Source: JAEUHQ01 sp964538915 (lineage in GTDB: Bacteria; Planctomycetota; UBA1135; UBA2386). Taken from it: a stretch of DNA of 64,000 nt. The stretch is from assembly GCA_964538915.1 (NCBI GenBank), contig CAZIFB010000004.1, positions 62,001 through 126,000 of the forward strand. Reading direction: 5' to 3'. A program made the translations under genes and the position numbers. Every line of letters starts with the position of its first letter. Position 1 is the stretch's first letter. The notes under the pieces were generated by a model that had not been told where the DNA came from, made no database searches, and saw nothing but the letters and a program-made list of their open reading frames with translations. Of this stretch, positions 16,323 through 25,495 are shown piece by piece.

Positions 16323-18851
16323 TCACTTCGCCGACGCCGCGCGGCGCGCCCGGACCCGCGCGGCGGCCGCGGTCTCGCCCCGCCGTTCGAGCGCCGCGGC
16401 GTGGAGTTCGCGCGCCACTGCGTCGCCGCCGTCCGCGAGCACATCGGCCCGCTCGGCCGCGACGAGGTCGCGATCCCCAGGCTCGGGCGTGGGCTGGTTC
16501 GCGAGCGCCGCCGCGAAGTCGCGCCAGGCCGCGGGGTCGTTCGGGCGCAGTTCGGCCCAGCGCTGCGACTCCGCGACGGTCCCGGCCCGGTCACTGGTCG
16601 CATCGAGTGCGTCGAGAAGCTGCATGTGCGCACGCTCGTGGTCGGGGTGGGAACGGACCAGTTCGTGCAGCCCTTCGGCCGCCTCCGCCGCGTTGCCGCC
16701 TTCGAGCTGCGCGAACGCGAGGTCGAGGCGCACGTCGAGGTCGGCGCCGAGCGCCGCGACCGCCCGCTGCAGCCGTTCGATCGCGAGCGGGAACTCGCCG
16801 CGACGGAACGCGGCGCGACCGGCGAAGCGAGCGGCGTGGGGACTCGCCGGATCGTCGCGCAGCCACTGCTCGGCGCGTTCGTCCGCCGCCGCGACGTCGA
16901 CCTGACCGAGCAGGAGCAGCGCCGTGGCGCGGAGCGCGTCGCGGCCCGCCGTCCGCACGAACGCCTCGCCGAACGCGGCCGCCGCGCCGTCCACCTTGCC
17001 GAGCCGCGAACGCGCGATGCCGAGGTTCACCTGTACCTCGGGATCGTCGGCGCCGAGTTCGCGGGCGCGGAGCAGCGTCGACTCCGCCCGCCCCGGATCG
17101 ACCACGAGCAGCGCAACGCCCGCGATCGCCAGCGCGCGCGGATGCTCGGGCCACAAGCGCACGAGCGCCTCGGCCGCCTCGCGGCGCTCCGCGGAGCTGC
17201 CGCCGTTGCACACGACGCCCGCCCACTGCGTGTGCAGGATCAGGTTCGGCTGCGGCGCGATGCGCACCGCGAGCGACAGCAGTTCGCGCGCCTTGGCGAT
17301 CCCGGCTGCGTCGCGGGCCTCGAGTCCGAGCATCGCCTCCAGCCAGAAGCCCATCGACGTCGACGGCGGACCGATCGTCCGGCGGATCGCTTCGGCCTCC
17401 GGGCGCCGCTGCAGGCGGTCGAGCAGCCAGGCCCGGCAGCGAGCGACGTTCTCGTCGTCGACCCGCGCGGTCCGTTCGTCCAGTTCGGCGAGCGCCGCTT
17501 CGACCCCGCGCCGGCGCGACGTCGCAAACACGAGGCCGAGCACCGCTTCGCTGCGAGCCGGATCGACGTCGATTGCCGACTCGAACCATGCGCGCCCGGC
17601 GTCGCGTTCGTCGCGGGCGAGGAAGCCGCGCACGACCGCGTCGTCGTAGCGCTGGCGGTCCCTCACCACCGCGGCCGCGTGCAGGCGGGGCCACTGGAGT
17701 CCGACCCAGAGGAGCGAGAGCGTCGCGATCGCCGCGGACACGACGAACGCCGCGAACAGCGGCTGCTGACGCATCCGCCGCATCCACCGGCGGACGCGGG
17801 ACGGCGCGCGGGCCGTGATCTCGCGCAGATCGAGGAATGCGCGCAGGTCGTCGGCCATCGCCTGCGCCGTCGCGTAGCGGCGCGCCGGATCCTTCTCGAG
17901 CGCCTTCATCACGATCGCGGCGAGGTCGACGGGCACGCCGCGTTGCAACCGCCGCGGATCGCGCGGATCCGAATGCACGATCGCGGTCAGCGCCGCTTCG
18001 ATCGACGCACCGGCGAACGCGGGCTGCAGCGTGACGCACTCGTACAACGTCGCGCCAAGCGAGAACACGTCGGAGCGTTCGTCGCACGCCGAACCGCCGC
18101 CGACCACCTGCTCGGGCGCCATGTAGCGCGGCGAACCGATCACGGCGCCGGGGCTCGTGAGCGTCGGGTCGTCGCGATCGCGCGCGATGCCGAAGTCGGT
18201 CAGCACCGGGCTGCCGTCGGCTCGCAGCAGGATGTTCGACGGCTTGACGTCGCGGTGCACGATGCCCGCTTCGTGCACGTTCTGCAGCGCGGTCGCGACC
18301 GTGGCGATCGCCTGCACGAGGCTGCGCAGGGAGTCGCCCGAGTGACCGCCGGCCGCCCGGATGCGTTCGAGTCGGGCCGCCAGCGACTCGCCTTCGACGA
18401 ACGCCATCGCGAGCCAGTGCCGCCCGCCGTCCTCGCCGACGCCGAGGACGCGGACGACGTTCGGGTGATCGAGTCGCGCCAGCGTCTGCGCTTCGCGGCG
18501 GAAGCGCGCGAGCGCGGTCGTGCTCGCCGCGCTCTCCGGACGCAGCACCTTCACCGCGACGCGCCGGTCGAGCAGCCGGTCGCGCGCCTCGTGCACGGTG
18601 CCGATGCCGCCCTCGCCGACGACGCGGCCGAGACGGTAGTCGCCGAGCACGTCGCCCGACGCGTCGATCGTCGTCGCGGAGCCGTCCGCGGCGGCGGCGC
18701 CACCGTCGTCGTCGTCGTCGTCGCGCATCGCAGCCAGCATGTCCGCGAGGTCGGGATTCGCGTCGAGCAGGTGCTGCCAGTCGCCGCCGTTCGCACGGTA
18801 GGCGACGAACAGTTCGAGGGCGCGTTCGAGACGATCCGCGGAGCGGCTCAT
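16323..18851 (-). CDS. Ser/Thr protein kinase with TPR region, paired with ECF sigma factor
   Basis: 842 residues. The N-terminal 65 residues include a run of six Asp. The kinase domain covers about 70-335: glycine loop VGEGGIGTVH, Lys101 (VAVKVL), HRDVKPSN with Asp201, DFG at 219-221 and MAPEQ. One membrane helix follows at about 345-367 (FAAFVVSAAIATLSLLWVG). The remaining 470 residues are TPR-like helical repeats (for example PEVQVNLGIARSRLGKVDGA and HERAHMQLLDALD). Catalytic residues are intact. Its start lies 4 bp after the stop of the sigma factor gene, so the two form a sigma-kinase operon, a pairing typical of Planctomycetota. Confidence 0.95.
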   Translation of the reverse strand: MSRSADRLERALELFVAYRANGGDWQHLLDANPDLADMLAAMRDDDDDDGGAAAADGSATTIDASGDVLGDYRLGRVVGEGGIGTVHEARDRLLDRRVAVKVLRPESAASTTALARFRREAQTLARLDHPNVVRVLGVGEDGGRHWLAMAFVEGESLAARLERIRAAGGHSGDSLRSLVQAIATVATALQNVHEAGIVHRDVKPSNILLRADGSPVLTDFGIARDRDDPTLTSPGAVIGSPRYMAPEQVVGGGSACDERSDVFSLGATLYECVTLQPAFAGASIEAALTAIVHSDPRDPRRLQRGVPVDLAAIVMKALEKDPARRYATAQAMADDLRAFLDLREITARAPSRVRRWMRRMRQQPLFAAFVVSAAIATLSLLWVGLQWPRLHAAAVVRDRQRYDDAVVRGFLARDERDAGRAWFESAIDVDPARSEAVLGLVFATSRRRGVEAALAELDERTARVDDENVARCRAWLLDRLQRRPEAEAIRRTIGPPSTSMGFWLEAMLGLEARDAAGIAKARELLSLAVRIAPQPNLILHTQWAGVVCNGGSSAERREAAEALVRLWPEHPRALAIAGVALLVVDPGRAESTLLRARELGADDPEVQVNLGIARSRLGKVDGAAAAFGEAFVRTAGRDALRATALLLLGQVDVAAADERAEQWLRDDPASPHAARFAGRAAFRRGEFPLAIERLQRAVAALGADLDVRLDLAFAQLEGGNAAEAAEGLHELVRSHPDHERAHMQLLDALDATSDRAGTVAESQRWAELRPNDPAAWRDFAAALANQPTPEPGDRDLVAAERADVLADGGDAVARELHAAALERRGETAAAARVRARRAASAK

Positions 18852-18855
18852 CGGG

Positions 18856-19473
18856 TCACAGCAGGTCCGCGAGCCGGCCTTGGCGCAGCTTCGTCATCGC
18901 CGCGGCGAGCTTCGGCAGCGCGCGCCGGTAGCGCATGCGCACCGTGTCCTCCGCCTCGCCGCACTGTTCGGCGATGACCGCGAACGACTCTTCGTGGTAG
19001 TCGCGCCGCTCGATCACTTCGCGGTCGTCCACGTCCAGCAGCTCGAGCGCGAGCCGCACCCACGCGCGCAGGTCCTCGCGCGCCGCCGCCGCGCCGGGAT
19101 CCGTGACGTTCGCCGCTGCGTCGAGATCGAGAACCGTTCCGCTGTCGCCGGCGGGCATCGGCCGTTCGCGCCGCACGTCGCGCTTCGCCCGCTGCTGATG
19201 ACTCGCCGCGGAACGCAGCGTGTTCTCGACCATGCGGACCAGCAGACTGCGCAGATGGCCGCGATCGGACAGCAGGAACCGGGGCGCGCTCCGCAGCGCG
19301 TGCAGCATCGTCTGCTGCACGATGTCCTGCGTGTCGTGCTGTCGGCGCAGCAACGGACCGAGCCGGCGGCGAACCTGCTCGGCGACGAAGTCCCGCTCCT
19401 GCTGCACGAGGTCGGCCATCGCCTGCTGGTCGCCGCCGTGCCATCGCAGCAGCAGCTCGCGGGTCGCGTCCAC
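18856..19473 (-). CDS. ECF-like RNA polymerase sigma factor, operon with Ser/Thr kinase
   Basis: 205 residues from GTG 19473. Region 2 is at about 10-90 (VRRRLGPLLRRQHDTQDIVQ, then HLRSLLVRMVENTLRSAA). Region 4 is at about 140-200, with the helix-turn-helix SFAVIAEQCGEAEDTVRMRY. The length and the direct coupling to a kinase-TPR gene 4 bp downstream match the kinase-associated ECF sigma factors of Planctomycetota, where phosphorylation is thought to control the sigma factor. There is no anti-sigma gene. It is the second candidate, besides the factor at 5236-5805, for reading the bipartite motif found six times upstream. Confidence 0.92.
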   Translation of the reverse strand: MDATRELLLRWHGGDQQAMADLVQQERDFVAEQVRRRLGPLLRRQHDTQDIVQQTMLHALRSAPRFLLSDRGHLRSLLVRMVENTLRSAASHQQRAKRDVRRERPMPAGDSGTVLDLDAAANVTDPGAAAAREDLRAWVRLALELLDVDDREVIERRDYHEESFAVIAEQCGEAEDTVRMRYRRALPKLAAAMTKLRQGRLADLL

Positions 19474-19528
19474 GCGTGGCGATTGGAGGGACGGGCACGA
19501 GAACGGTCAAGGCGGGCGGCGCCGTCCG

Positions 19529-20722
19529 TCACGGCTTGAACAGCGCGACCTTGTCCTTCTCGATCTCCGCGGCAGCCTGCTCGGCGGCCGCGGTGTGCAC
19601 GGAGTCGGAGTTGCCCTTCAGCAGCTTCAGCCGCCCCGGCGTGATGTCCGGCAGCAGGCGGAGGCGCGCGCCGCTCTGGATGACCTGCCTCAGCGTGGCG
19701 CTCGGCTGGGCCTCGACGTCGATGTTGGTGAAGCCGTCGAGTTGTCCGTGGAACTCCGTGCCCTGCATGAACCCGCCGGGGCCGCGCGGGTCGCGCAGCG
19801 ACTCGTGGCCGAAGGTCTGGAAGAAGTTCTTCTTCGTCGTCGCCGAGATGGTCGCGGTCGGAACGGAGATCCTGAACGGCGAGAAGCTCACTTCGCCAGG
19901 CGCGAAGAACGCGCCGTCGCTGATCGCGACGTAGTCGAGAGGCACGCTGCCCGCGAGCAACTTCGCGCAGTCGAGTGCGGCGAGGCCGCCGACGCTCGAA
20001 CCGACGATCGCCGTGACGCCCTGCTTGATCGACTGCCGCAGCTGCAGCACCTCGGCCGCCGCCTCCTTCGCCTTGTTCTTCTCGCCGCGGCCGCCGACGA
20101 AGCAGATCGCGAGCGGCACGAAGTGGGTCCGAAGGTACGCGGGAGTCGCGAACTTGTTGGCGAACTCGGCTTCCGCGAGCCGCCGGCGCTGGCCCTCCGA
20201 GGCGGCGTCGCCGCCGTCGAAGTGCACGAAGATGTCGAGCGGCAGCGTCGCCAGCACCGGGCCGAGGCCGAGCACGTCGTTCAGGTCGATGCCCACGAGC
20301 GACTGCTGCGCGACACCGGAGTTGAAGCCGAGCTTGACGAAGGGCGCCGGGCTCATCTTCACCCGCGGCAGGCGGCCCGGCGGCAGCTGCTTCTTCAGCA
20401 TCTCGGCGTCGAGCGCCGCGATCGTCTTCTTGCCGACGACGTTGTCGGGCACCGTCTGGTGCAGCGCGGTGTTGAGGATGTTGCGCTCGCGCTTGAACCG
20501 GAGGACCGCCGCCGCGGTCGCCGGGCCGTACTCGGCGCGGACCACTTCGGTGCCGAGGTTCGGGTTGCGCATGATCGCCAGCAGGGCGAGCTGGACCCTG
20601 GTCACGTGATCCCCCTGCTCGCGCGGCTGGCGCAACGTGATGTGCGCGACGTCGTCGACGAGGCACTTGTCCAGTCTGGGGTTCCGCCGCGGCTTGGTGA
20701 ACAGGTTCGAGGTGAGTTGCAC
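19529..20722 (-). CDS. Peptidoglycan-binding-like domain joined to an alpha/beta-hydrolase-like domain
   Basis: 397 residues from GTG 20722, preceded by CGGAG. Residues 30-110 look like a PGB_1-type module (RVQLALLAI, then EYGPATAAAVLRFKRERNIL, then VVGKKTIAALD). The C-terminal part has a likely nucleophile elbow in IVGSSVGGLAALD (Ser in GSSVG). Asp (YVAISDG) and His (GTEFHGQLDG) lie further on in the order expected for an alpha/beta hydrolase. No signal peptide is visible, which is odd for a wall-binding module. The substrate cannot be told. Single gene, divergent from lepB with 223 bp between. Domain calls are inferences from motif patterns. Confidence 0.7.
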   Translation of the reverse strand: MQLTSNLFTKPRRNPRLDKCLVDDVAHITLRQPREQGDHVTRVQLALLAIMRNPNLGTEVVRAEYGPATAAAVLRFKRERNILNTALHQTVPDNVVGKKTIAALDAEMLKKQLPPGRLPRVKMSPAPFVKLGFNSGVAQQSLVGIDLNDVLGLGPVLATLPLDIFVHFDGGDAASEGQRRRLAEAEFANKFATPAYLRTHFVPLAICFVGGRGEKNKAKEAAAEVLQLRQSIKQGVTAIVGSSVGGLAALDCAKLLAGSVPLDYVAISDGAFFAPGEVSFSPFRISVPTATISATTKKNFFQTFGHESLRDPRGPGGFMQGTEFHGQLDGFTNIDVEAQPSATLRQVIQSGARLRLLPDITPGRLKLLKGNSDSVHTAAAEQAAAEIEKDKVALFKP

Positions 20723-20945
20723 GTCGTGCTCCGTTCGATTCGGTGTCCGCCCCCGGAGCACCGTTCCCGGACGGACCGAACACGGATCGCGACGGATTCC
20801 CCACCGCTCCTTCCCAAGGCACGGTCCGCCGCACCGGCGGGCCGGTCGACGCTGGCGCCGCCGTCCCACGGAGGCGAGACTGCCCGCCCGATGCGCCCAG
20901 CGACCGACCACCCCGCACGTCTTCCCTTCCCGCGGAGCGCACACC

Positions 20946-22616
20946 ATGGCTGAGCACCTGGGCGAAGCCGCGGCAGCCGCCGCGATCGGAGTCGGCGAAG
21001 CGATCGCGGGAGGCGCGACCGCCAAGAAGAAGACGCCCACGATGGGCCCCGTGCGGACCAACCTCGAAGCGTTCGGCGTCGCGATCCTCGCGGCCGTGCT
21101 GCTGAAGTGGTTCTGCATCGAGGCCTACCAGATCCCCACGTCGTCGATGCAGCCCACCCTGATGGGCAGCAACGAGGCGAACGTGAAGGACCGCATCCTC
21201 GTCGACAAGATCCTGCCGACGATCCGCGAGCCGAAGCGGTGGGACATCACCGTCTTCGAGTACCCGCTGCAGAAGAACCAGAACTACGTGAAGCGCCTCG
21301 TCGGCATCCCCGGCGACCGCCTCGCGATCGGCGGCGGCAACCTCTACCAGGTCAGCGACGAGGGCGGGAAGCGCACGTTCACCGTGCTGCGCAAGCCCGC
21401 GGACCTGCAGGAAGCGATGTGGCGCAACGTCTACCCGGCGCGGCGCGACGTGCGCAGCGAGACCAAGGCCACGGACTCGTGGCGCGGTTCTCCGTCGCGC
21501 ACGTTCAACGAGGACGGCGCCGGCTTCGCGGGCACGCTCGACGGCAGTCTCGCGCAGCTCTACTTCCGCTTCGACGAACCCGACGGCGGACTCGTCGACC
21601 GCGTGTGGGACGGCTACCCGAAGGCGACCGCGGTCGAGATCCGGGCGAAGACACCGCACCAGCGGCCGCAGGAGATCGTGCCCGACGTGCGCCTCGGCGC
21701 CACGGTGACGCCGTCGCAGAAGCTCGACGAACTCGCGTTCGAGATCGAGGTCTCGCGCCCGAACAGGGACAAGCTCACCTACGCGCTCGTCGTGCGCGGC
21801 GACAAGGCACGGCTGCAGGTGCGGACGAAGGAGACGCAGATCGCCGGCGAGTCGCCCGAGTTCGCGCTCGAACTCGCGTCCAGCGCCGCGACGCGGATCG
21901 TGTTCACGCACGTCGACGAAGAGCTCGTCGTCGAAGTGGACGGCGACGTGCGCCAGCGCTTCGAGTCGGGCGCGTGGTCGTGCCGCGAAGGCTGCGAACT
22001 CGCGGGCAACGGCACGTCACAGCAGAACCACTGCGTGGTCCCGCGAATCCTCTGCAAGGGCAAGGGCGCGGTGCGGTTCGACGACCTGAGTCTCGACCGC
22101 GACCAGCACTGGACGCGGATGGGCGCGCCCGAAGTCATCGAGGTGCCGGAGGGGCACTACTTCATGATGGGCGACAACACGCTGCAGTCGATCGACTCGC
22201 GCGACTGGACGGCCGTCGAGATCGAAGTGGACGCGAACGACCGCGTCGTCCGCCCCGGCACGGCGGGCGCGCGCAAGATCCTCGGCAACAAGCGCGCGAT
22301 GGACCTGACCCGGCCGCCGGATCGCGACGAGACGCCGATCGGCTTCCCGACTGAACACGCCATCGTGATGATCGACGAGTTCGGCGAGATCCGCCGCTTC
22401 GAGGCGGATGTCGGCCCGGACTGGGGCGAACGCGTGTCGTTCAAGGACACGTCGGCCCAGGACGGTTCGCACGACTGGGTGGCGCCGGAAAAGAAGGTGC
22501 CGTTCGTTCGCCGCGAGGACATCCAGGGCCGCGCGGTGCTCGTCTTCTATCCGTCGCGGCCGATCGCGTGGCTCTTCGGCGGCAACTGGCCCGACCGCTT
22601 CGGGTTCGTGCGATGA
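20946..22616 (+). CDS. lepB: Signal peptidase I with large insertions
   Basis: 556 residues, about twice the usual length. It cleaves signal peptides at the outer face of the cytoplasmic membrane. A membrane helix spans about 40-57. Box B has the nucleophile Ser67 (IPTSSMQPTL). The general base is Lys116 (YVKRLVGIPGD). The C-terminal box GDNTLQSIDSR lies at 409-419. Between Lys116 and that box sits an insertion of about 270 residues with a beta-rich, LamG-like look (LAQLYFRFDEPDGGLVDRV, then LVVEVDG and AVRFDDLSLDRD). Another insertion follows the box. Catalytic residues are complete, so it should be active. Its stop overlaps the start of lptB by 4 bp. Confidence 0.93.
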   Translation: MAEHLGEAAAAAAIGVGEAIAGGATAKKKTPTMGPVRTNLEAFGVAILAAVLLKWFCIEAYQIPTSSMQPTLMGSNEANVKDRILVDKILPTIREPKRWDITVFEYPLQKNQNYVKRLVGIPGDRLAIGGGNLYQVSDEGGKRTFTVLRKPADLQEAMWRNVYPARRDVRSETKATDSWRGSPSRTFNEDGAGFAGTLDGSLAQLYFRFDEPDGGLVDRVWDGYPKATAVEIRAKTPHQRPQEIVPDVRLGATVTPSQKLDELAFEIEVSRPNRDKLTYALVVRGDKARLQVRTKETQIAGESPEFALELASSAATRIVFTHVDEELVVEVDGDVRQRFESGAWSCREGCELAGNGTSQQNHCVVPRILCKGKGAVRFDDLSLDRDQHWTRMGAPEVIEVPEGHYFMMGDNTLQSIDSRDWTAVEIEVDANDRVVRPGTAGARKILGNKRAMDLTRPPDRDETPIGFPTEHAIVMIDEFGEIRRFEADVGPDWGERVSFKDTSAQDGSHDWVAPEKKVPFVRREDIQGRAVLVFYPSRPIAWLFGGNWPDRFGFVR

Positions 22617-23419
22617 GCACCGCCGCGACACCTGCGACGCCCGAGCCTGCGACGGGGGCCGAGGTCCTTCGCACGGAGGGACTCGTCAAGACGTACGGGG
22701 GCCGCCGCGTCGTCGATCGCGTCAGCATCTCGGTGCGCGAAGGCGAGATCGTCGGACTGCTCGGCCCGAACGGCGCCGGGAAGACGACGACGTTCCGAAT
22801 GGTCGTCGGCATGGTGGTGCCCGACGCCGGCCAGGTGCTGCTCGAAGGCAAGGACGTGACGAAGCAGCCGATGTACCGGCGCGCGCGGCGTGGTCTCGGC
22901 TACCTCGCGCAGCAGGAGTCGGTCTTCAAGAAGATGCGCGCGATCGACAACATCCGCTGCGTGCTCGAAGCGCGCGGAATGCGGCGCAGCGACCGCGAGG
23001 ACCGCGCGGCGCAACTGATGCAGGACCTGCAGCTCACCCACGTCGCCGAGTCGATCGCCGAGACGATGTCGGGCGGCGAGAAGCGGCGGCTCGAGATCGC
23101 GCGCGCACTCGCGACCGATCCGAGCCTGCTGCTGCTCGACGAACCGTTCGCCGGCGTCGACCCGATCACCGTCGAGGAGATCCAGCAGATCCTGGCTGCG
23201 CTGGCGCGCACCGGCATCGCGATCCTCATCACGGAGCACAACGTCATCGCGACGCTCCGCATCACCCACCGCGCCTACATCATCAGCGAGGGGAAGGTGA
23301 TCGCCGACGGCGACCCGCAGACGGTCATCGCCGACGAGCAGGTGCGCCGCGTCTACCTCGGCAACTCGTTCGGCGGCGGCATCACCGAAGAAGAAGAACG
23401 CGGGCTCGACCTCGAGTGA
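22613..23419 (+). CDS. lptB: LPS export ABC transporter ATPase LptB
   Basis: 268 residues. LptB drives extraction of lipopolysaccharide from the inner membrane together with LptF/LptG. Walker A GPNGAGKTTT is at 51-60, the signature MSGGEKRRLEIARAL at about 152-166, and Walker B LLLLDEP followed by FAGVDPITVEEIQ at 172 onward. The latter sequence is characteristic of LptB rather than of other ABC ATPases. The N-terminus has about 15 extra low-complexity residues. ATG overlaps the lepB stop (ATGA). Finding lptB implies a Gram-negative-type outer membrane with LPS or a similar glycolipid. The permease genes are not in this window. Confidence 0.95.
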   Translation: MSTAATPATPEPATGAEVLRTEGLVKTYGGRRVVDRVSISVREGEIVGLLGPNGAGKTTTFRMVVGMVVPDAGQVLLEGKDVTKQPMYRRARRGLGYLAQQESVFKKMRAIDNIRCVLEARGMRRSDREDRAAQLMQDLQLTHVAESIAETMSGGEKRRLEIARALATDPSLLLLDEPFAGVDPITVEEIQQILAALARTGIAILITEHNVIATLRITHRAYIISEGKVIADGDPQTVIADEQVRRVYLGNSFGGGITEEEERGLDLE

Positions 23420-23434
23420 GGCGCCCGCGCCCGA

Positions 23435-24265
23435 TCAGCCCTGCAGCAGCTGCAGCGCCGCCTGCGGCTGCGCATTGGCCTGCGCCAGGACCGAGATCGA
23501 GGCCTGCTGCAGGATGTTGTTGCGCGTGAGCTCGGCCGTCTCGTAGGCGACGTCGACGTCGCGGATGCGGCTCTCGGCGGCCTGCAGCGATTCGGCGGTG
23601 ACGCCGAGGTTCGCGATCGTCGACTGCAGGCGATTCTGCACCGAACCGAACTTGCCGCGGAGCTGGGACACGAGGTTGATCGCACCGTCGATCTGCGTCA
23701 TCGCGGTGGTCGTGCTGCCGCCGGACCCGATGTCGAGGCTCGCGAGGCCGAGCGTCGTGCTCAACGCCGGCGTCAGCGACACGCCGAGCTGGTCGATGCT
23801 GGAGTTCGTGTTGATGCCGACCTGGAACACCACGGTGCTCGCCGAACCGTCCAGCAGCTTGATGCCGTTGAACTCGGTCGACTGCGCGATGCGGTTGATC
23901 TCCGTGACGAGGGAGTCGAACTCCTCCATCAGGGTGTCGCGGTCGGTGTTGGAAACCGAGCCGTTCGCCGCCTGGACCGTCAGCTCGCGCAGACGGACCA
24001 GGATGTTGCTCACCTCGTTCAATGCGCCTTCGCCGACCTGCACCAGGGAGATGCCGTCGTTCGCGTTGCGCGAGGCCTGCTGCAGCGAGCGCACCTGCGA
24101 ACGCAGACGCTCCGAGATCGCGAGACCGGCTGCATCGTCGGCAGCCGTCGAGATGCGTAGACCAGTCGACAAACGCTGGTAGTTCCGCGCGAGTCGCGTC
24201 GTGACCTGCGCGGTGTTCCGCTGCGCATTGATCGACGCGACGTTGGTGTTGACCCTGAGACCCAT
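23435..24265 (-). CDS. fliC: Flagellin
   Basis: 276 residues with both conserved flagellin ends and a short central region. The N-terminus has LRVNTNVASINAQRN, TGLRISTAADDAAGLAISER and LRELTVQAANGS. The C-terminus has ESRIRDVDVAYETAELTRN and ILQQASISVLAQANAQPQ. It forms the flagellar filament outside the cell. No other flagellar gene is in this window. The ATG is preceded by AGAGGATC, a plausible ribosome binding site, and by a strong sigma-28-type promoter (24333-24359). This suggests late-class flagellar control. The symbol fliC is by homology; the organism may have several flagellins. Confidence 0.97.
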   Translation of the reverse strand: MGLRVNTNVASINAQRNTAQVTTRLARNYQRLSTGLRISTAADDAAGLAISERLRSQVRSLQQASRNANDGISLVQVGEGALNEVSNILVRLRELTVQAANGSVSNTDRDTLMEEFDSLVTEINRIAQSTEFNGIKLLDGSASTVVFQVGINTNSSIDQLGVSLTPALSTTLGLASLDIGSGGSTTTAMTQIDGAINLVSQLRGKFGSVQNRLQSTIANLGVTAESLQAAESRIRDVDVAYETAELTRNNILQQASISVLAQANAQPQAALQLLQG

Positions 24266-24332
24266 GATCCTCTGCCCTCTCCGATGATTCGCCCGACGGG
24301 TGGCGTTCGATCCTCGCCCACCCCGACCGACA

Positions 24333-24359
24333 TGATCGGCCCCTTGCCACCGGACTTGA
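24333..24359 (-). promoter_or_regulatory. Sigma-28 (FliA)-type promoter of flagellin
   Basis: Minus strand TCAAGTCC-N11-GCCGATCA, against the sigma-28 consensus TAAAGTTT-N11-GCCGATAA. The -10 octamer has a single mismatch and the spacing is exact. It lies 67 nt before the flagellin ATG. Confidence 0.75.
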
Positions 24360-24383
24360 GCAAAGAGCCGATGAGATTGGCGT

Positions 24384-24401
24384 CTCGGGGTTTTCCCCGA
24401 G
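24384..24401 (-). terminator. Hairpin just downstream of the pilT-like operon
   Basis: Perfect 7-bp stem CTCGGGG/CCCCGAG with an AAAA loop on the minus strand, 8 nt after the stop at 24410. No U-run follows, so intrinsic termination is uncertain. It separates this operon from the flagellin promoter. Confidence 0.5.
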
Positions 24402-24409
24402 CGCCGCGT

Positions 24410-25495
24410 TCAGCGCGCCGCGGTCGGAAGCACGTGCCGAACCAGGACTTCGTCGCGATTCGAAGCGTGCAGCAGCGCTTCCTCCTGACTGACGAGGTGG
24501 CGACCGAGCAGGCTGCGCAGCGCGGCGTCGACGGTCTGCATGCCGAGACCGCGGCACCGCTGCATGATCGCCGGCAGCTGGTGGAAGTCCCCGCGCCGGA
24601 TCGTGTCGCGCACCGCGGCATTGGCGACGAGCAGTTCGACGACGGGCACGTGGCCCGCCCGGTGAGAGCGCTGCAACAGGCTCTGCGCCATCGCACCACG
24701 GAGCGCCCGCGCCAGGCGAGCGCGCAGGCGATCACGCTGCTCGGGGTCGACCATCAGCTGGAGTTCGGTGAGCGTGCCCACGATCGAACCTGCCTCGACG
24801 CCGCCGAACACGAGGCAGCCCGACTCGGCCGCCGTGATCGCGGCCTCGAGTGTCGCCGCCGAACGGATCTCGCCGACGACGATCGTGTCCACGCCGGAAG
24901 CGATCGCCTGCTGGATCGCGGCCGGAGCCGAAACGACGTGCGTGCCGACCTCACGCTGGTGCAACAGCGCGGCGCCGTTCTCGTGCAGGAACTCGATCGA
25001 GTCCTCGACGGTCACGATGTGGCGCGTGGGGTCCTGCGCCAGAACGCCGACGAGCGCGGCGAGCGTCGTCGACTTGCCGGAACCGAAGAACCCGGCCACC
25101 GTGACGAAGCCGCTGCGGAAGCGGGTGAAGGCCGCGACCTGCTCCGGCAGATCGAGCACGTCGAGCTTCGGCGTGGACTCGGGCAGCGGGCGCATCACCA
25201 ACGACGCGCTGCCCGACACCTCGGCCACGGTCGCGCGGTAGCGTTTGCCGCTGCGGGAGACGTAGAGCACCTCCACGTGGCCGCAGCGGGCGATGCGTTC
25301 GCGATGGTCGGAGAAGAGCATGTCACGCAGCAGTTCGTCGATGTCGTTCTGCTGCAGCGCGGTCTCGTCGCCGCCGACGAACCGGCGCTGCACGCGCAGG
25401 GCCGGCGGACGCCCGGGGACGAGATGCAGCGCGGACGCGCCGACGCGCGTCATCGCCGCGAGGAGGGTTTCGAGTCGAGTCGTGTCCACGTTCAC
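24410..25495 (-). CDS. PilT-family ATPase with diverged His box
   Basis: 361 residues from GTG 25495. PilT proteins are hexameric ATPases that retract type IV pili. The N-terminal PAS-like part is recognisable (RVGASALHLVPGRPPALRV). Walker A GFFGSGKST is at 135-143, the Asp box TVEDSIEF at 162-169 and Walker B DTIVVGEIR at 203-211. The family His box (usually TGHLVFATLHT) reads SGCLVFGGVEAGS, so its two histidines are lost. ATP binding is probably intact but motor function may be changed. Start overlaps the stop of the upstream PilT-like gene (GTGA). Last gene of the operon 27394-24410. Confidence 0.88.
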   Translation of the reverse strand: MNVDTTRLETLLAAMTRVGASALHLVPGRPPALRVQRRFVGGDETALQQNDIDELLRDMLFSDHRERIARCGHVEVLYVSRSGKRYRATVAEVSGSASLVMRPLPESTPKLDVLDLPEQVAAFTRFRSGFVTVAGFFGSGKSTTLAALVGVLAQDPTRHIVTVEDSIEFLHENGAALLHQREVGTHVVSAPAAIQQAIASGVDTIVVGEIRSAATLEAAITAAESGCLVFGGVEAGSIVGTLTELQLMVDPEQRDRLRARLARALRGAMAQSLLQRSHRAGHVPVVELLVANAAVRDTIRRGDFHQLPAIMQRCRGLGMQTVDAALRSLLGRHLVSQEEALLHASNRDEVLVRHVLPTAAR

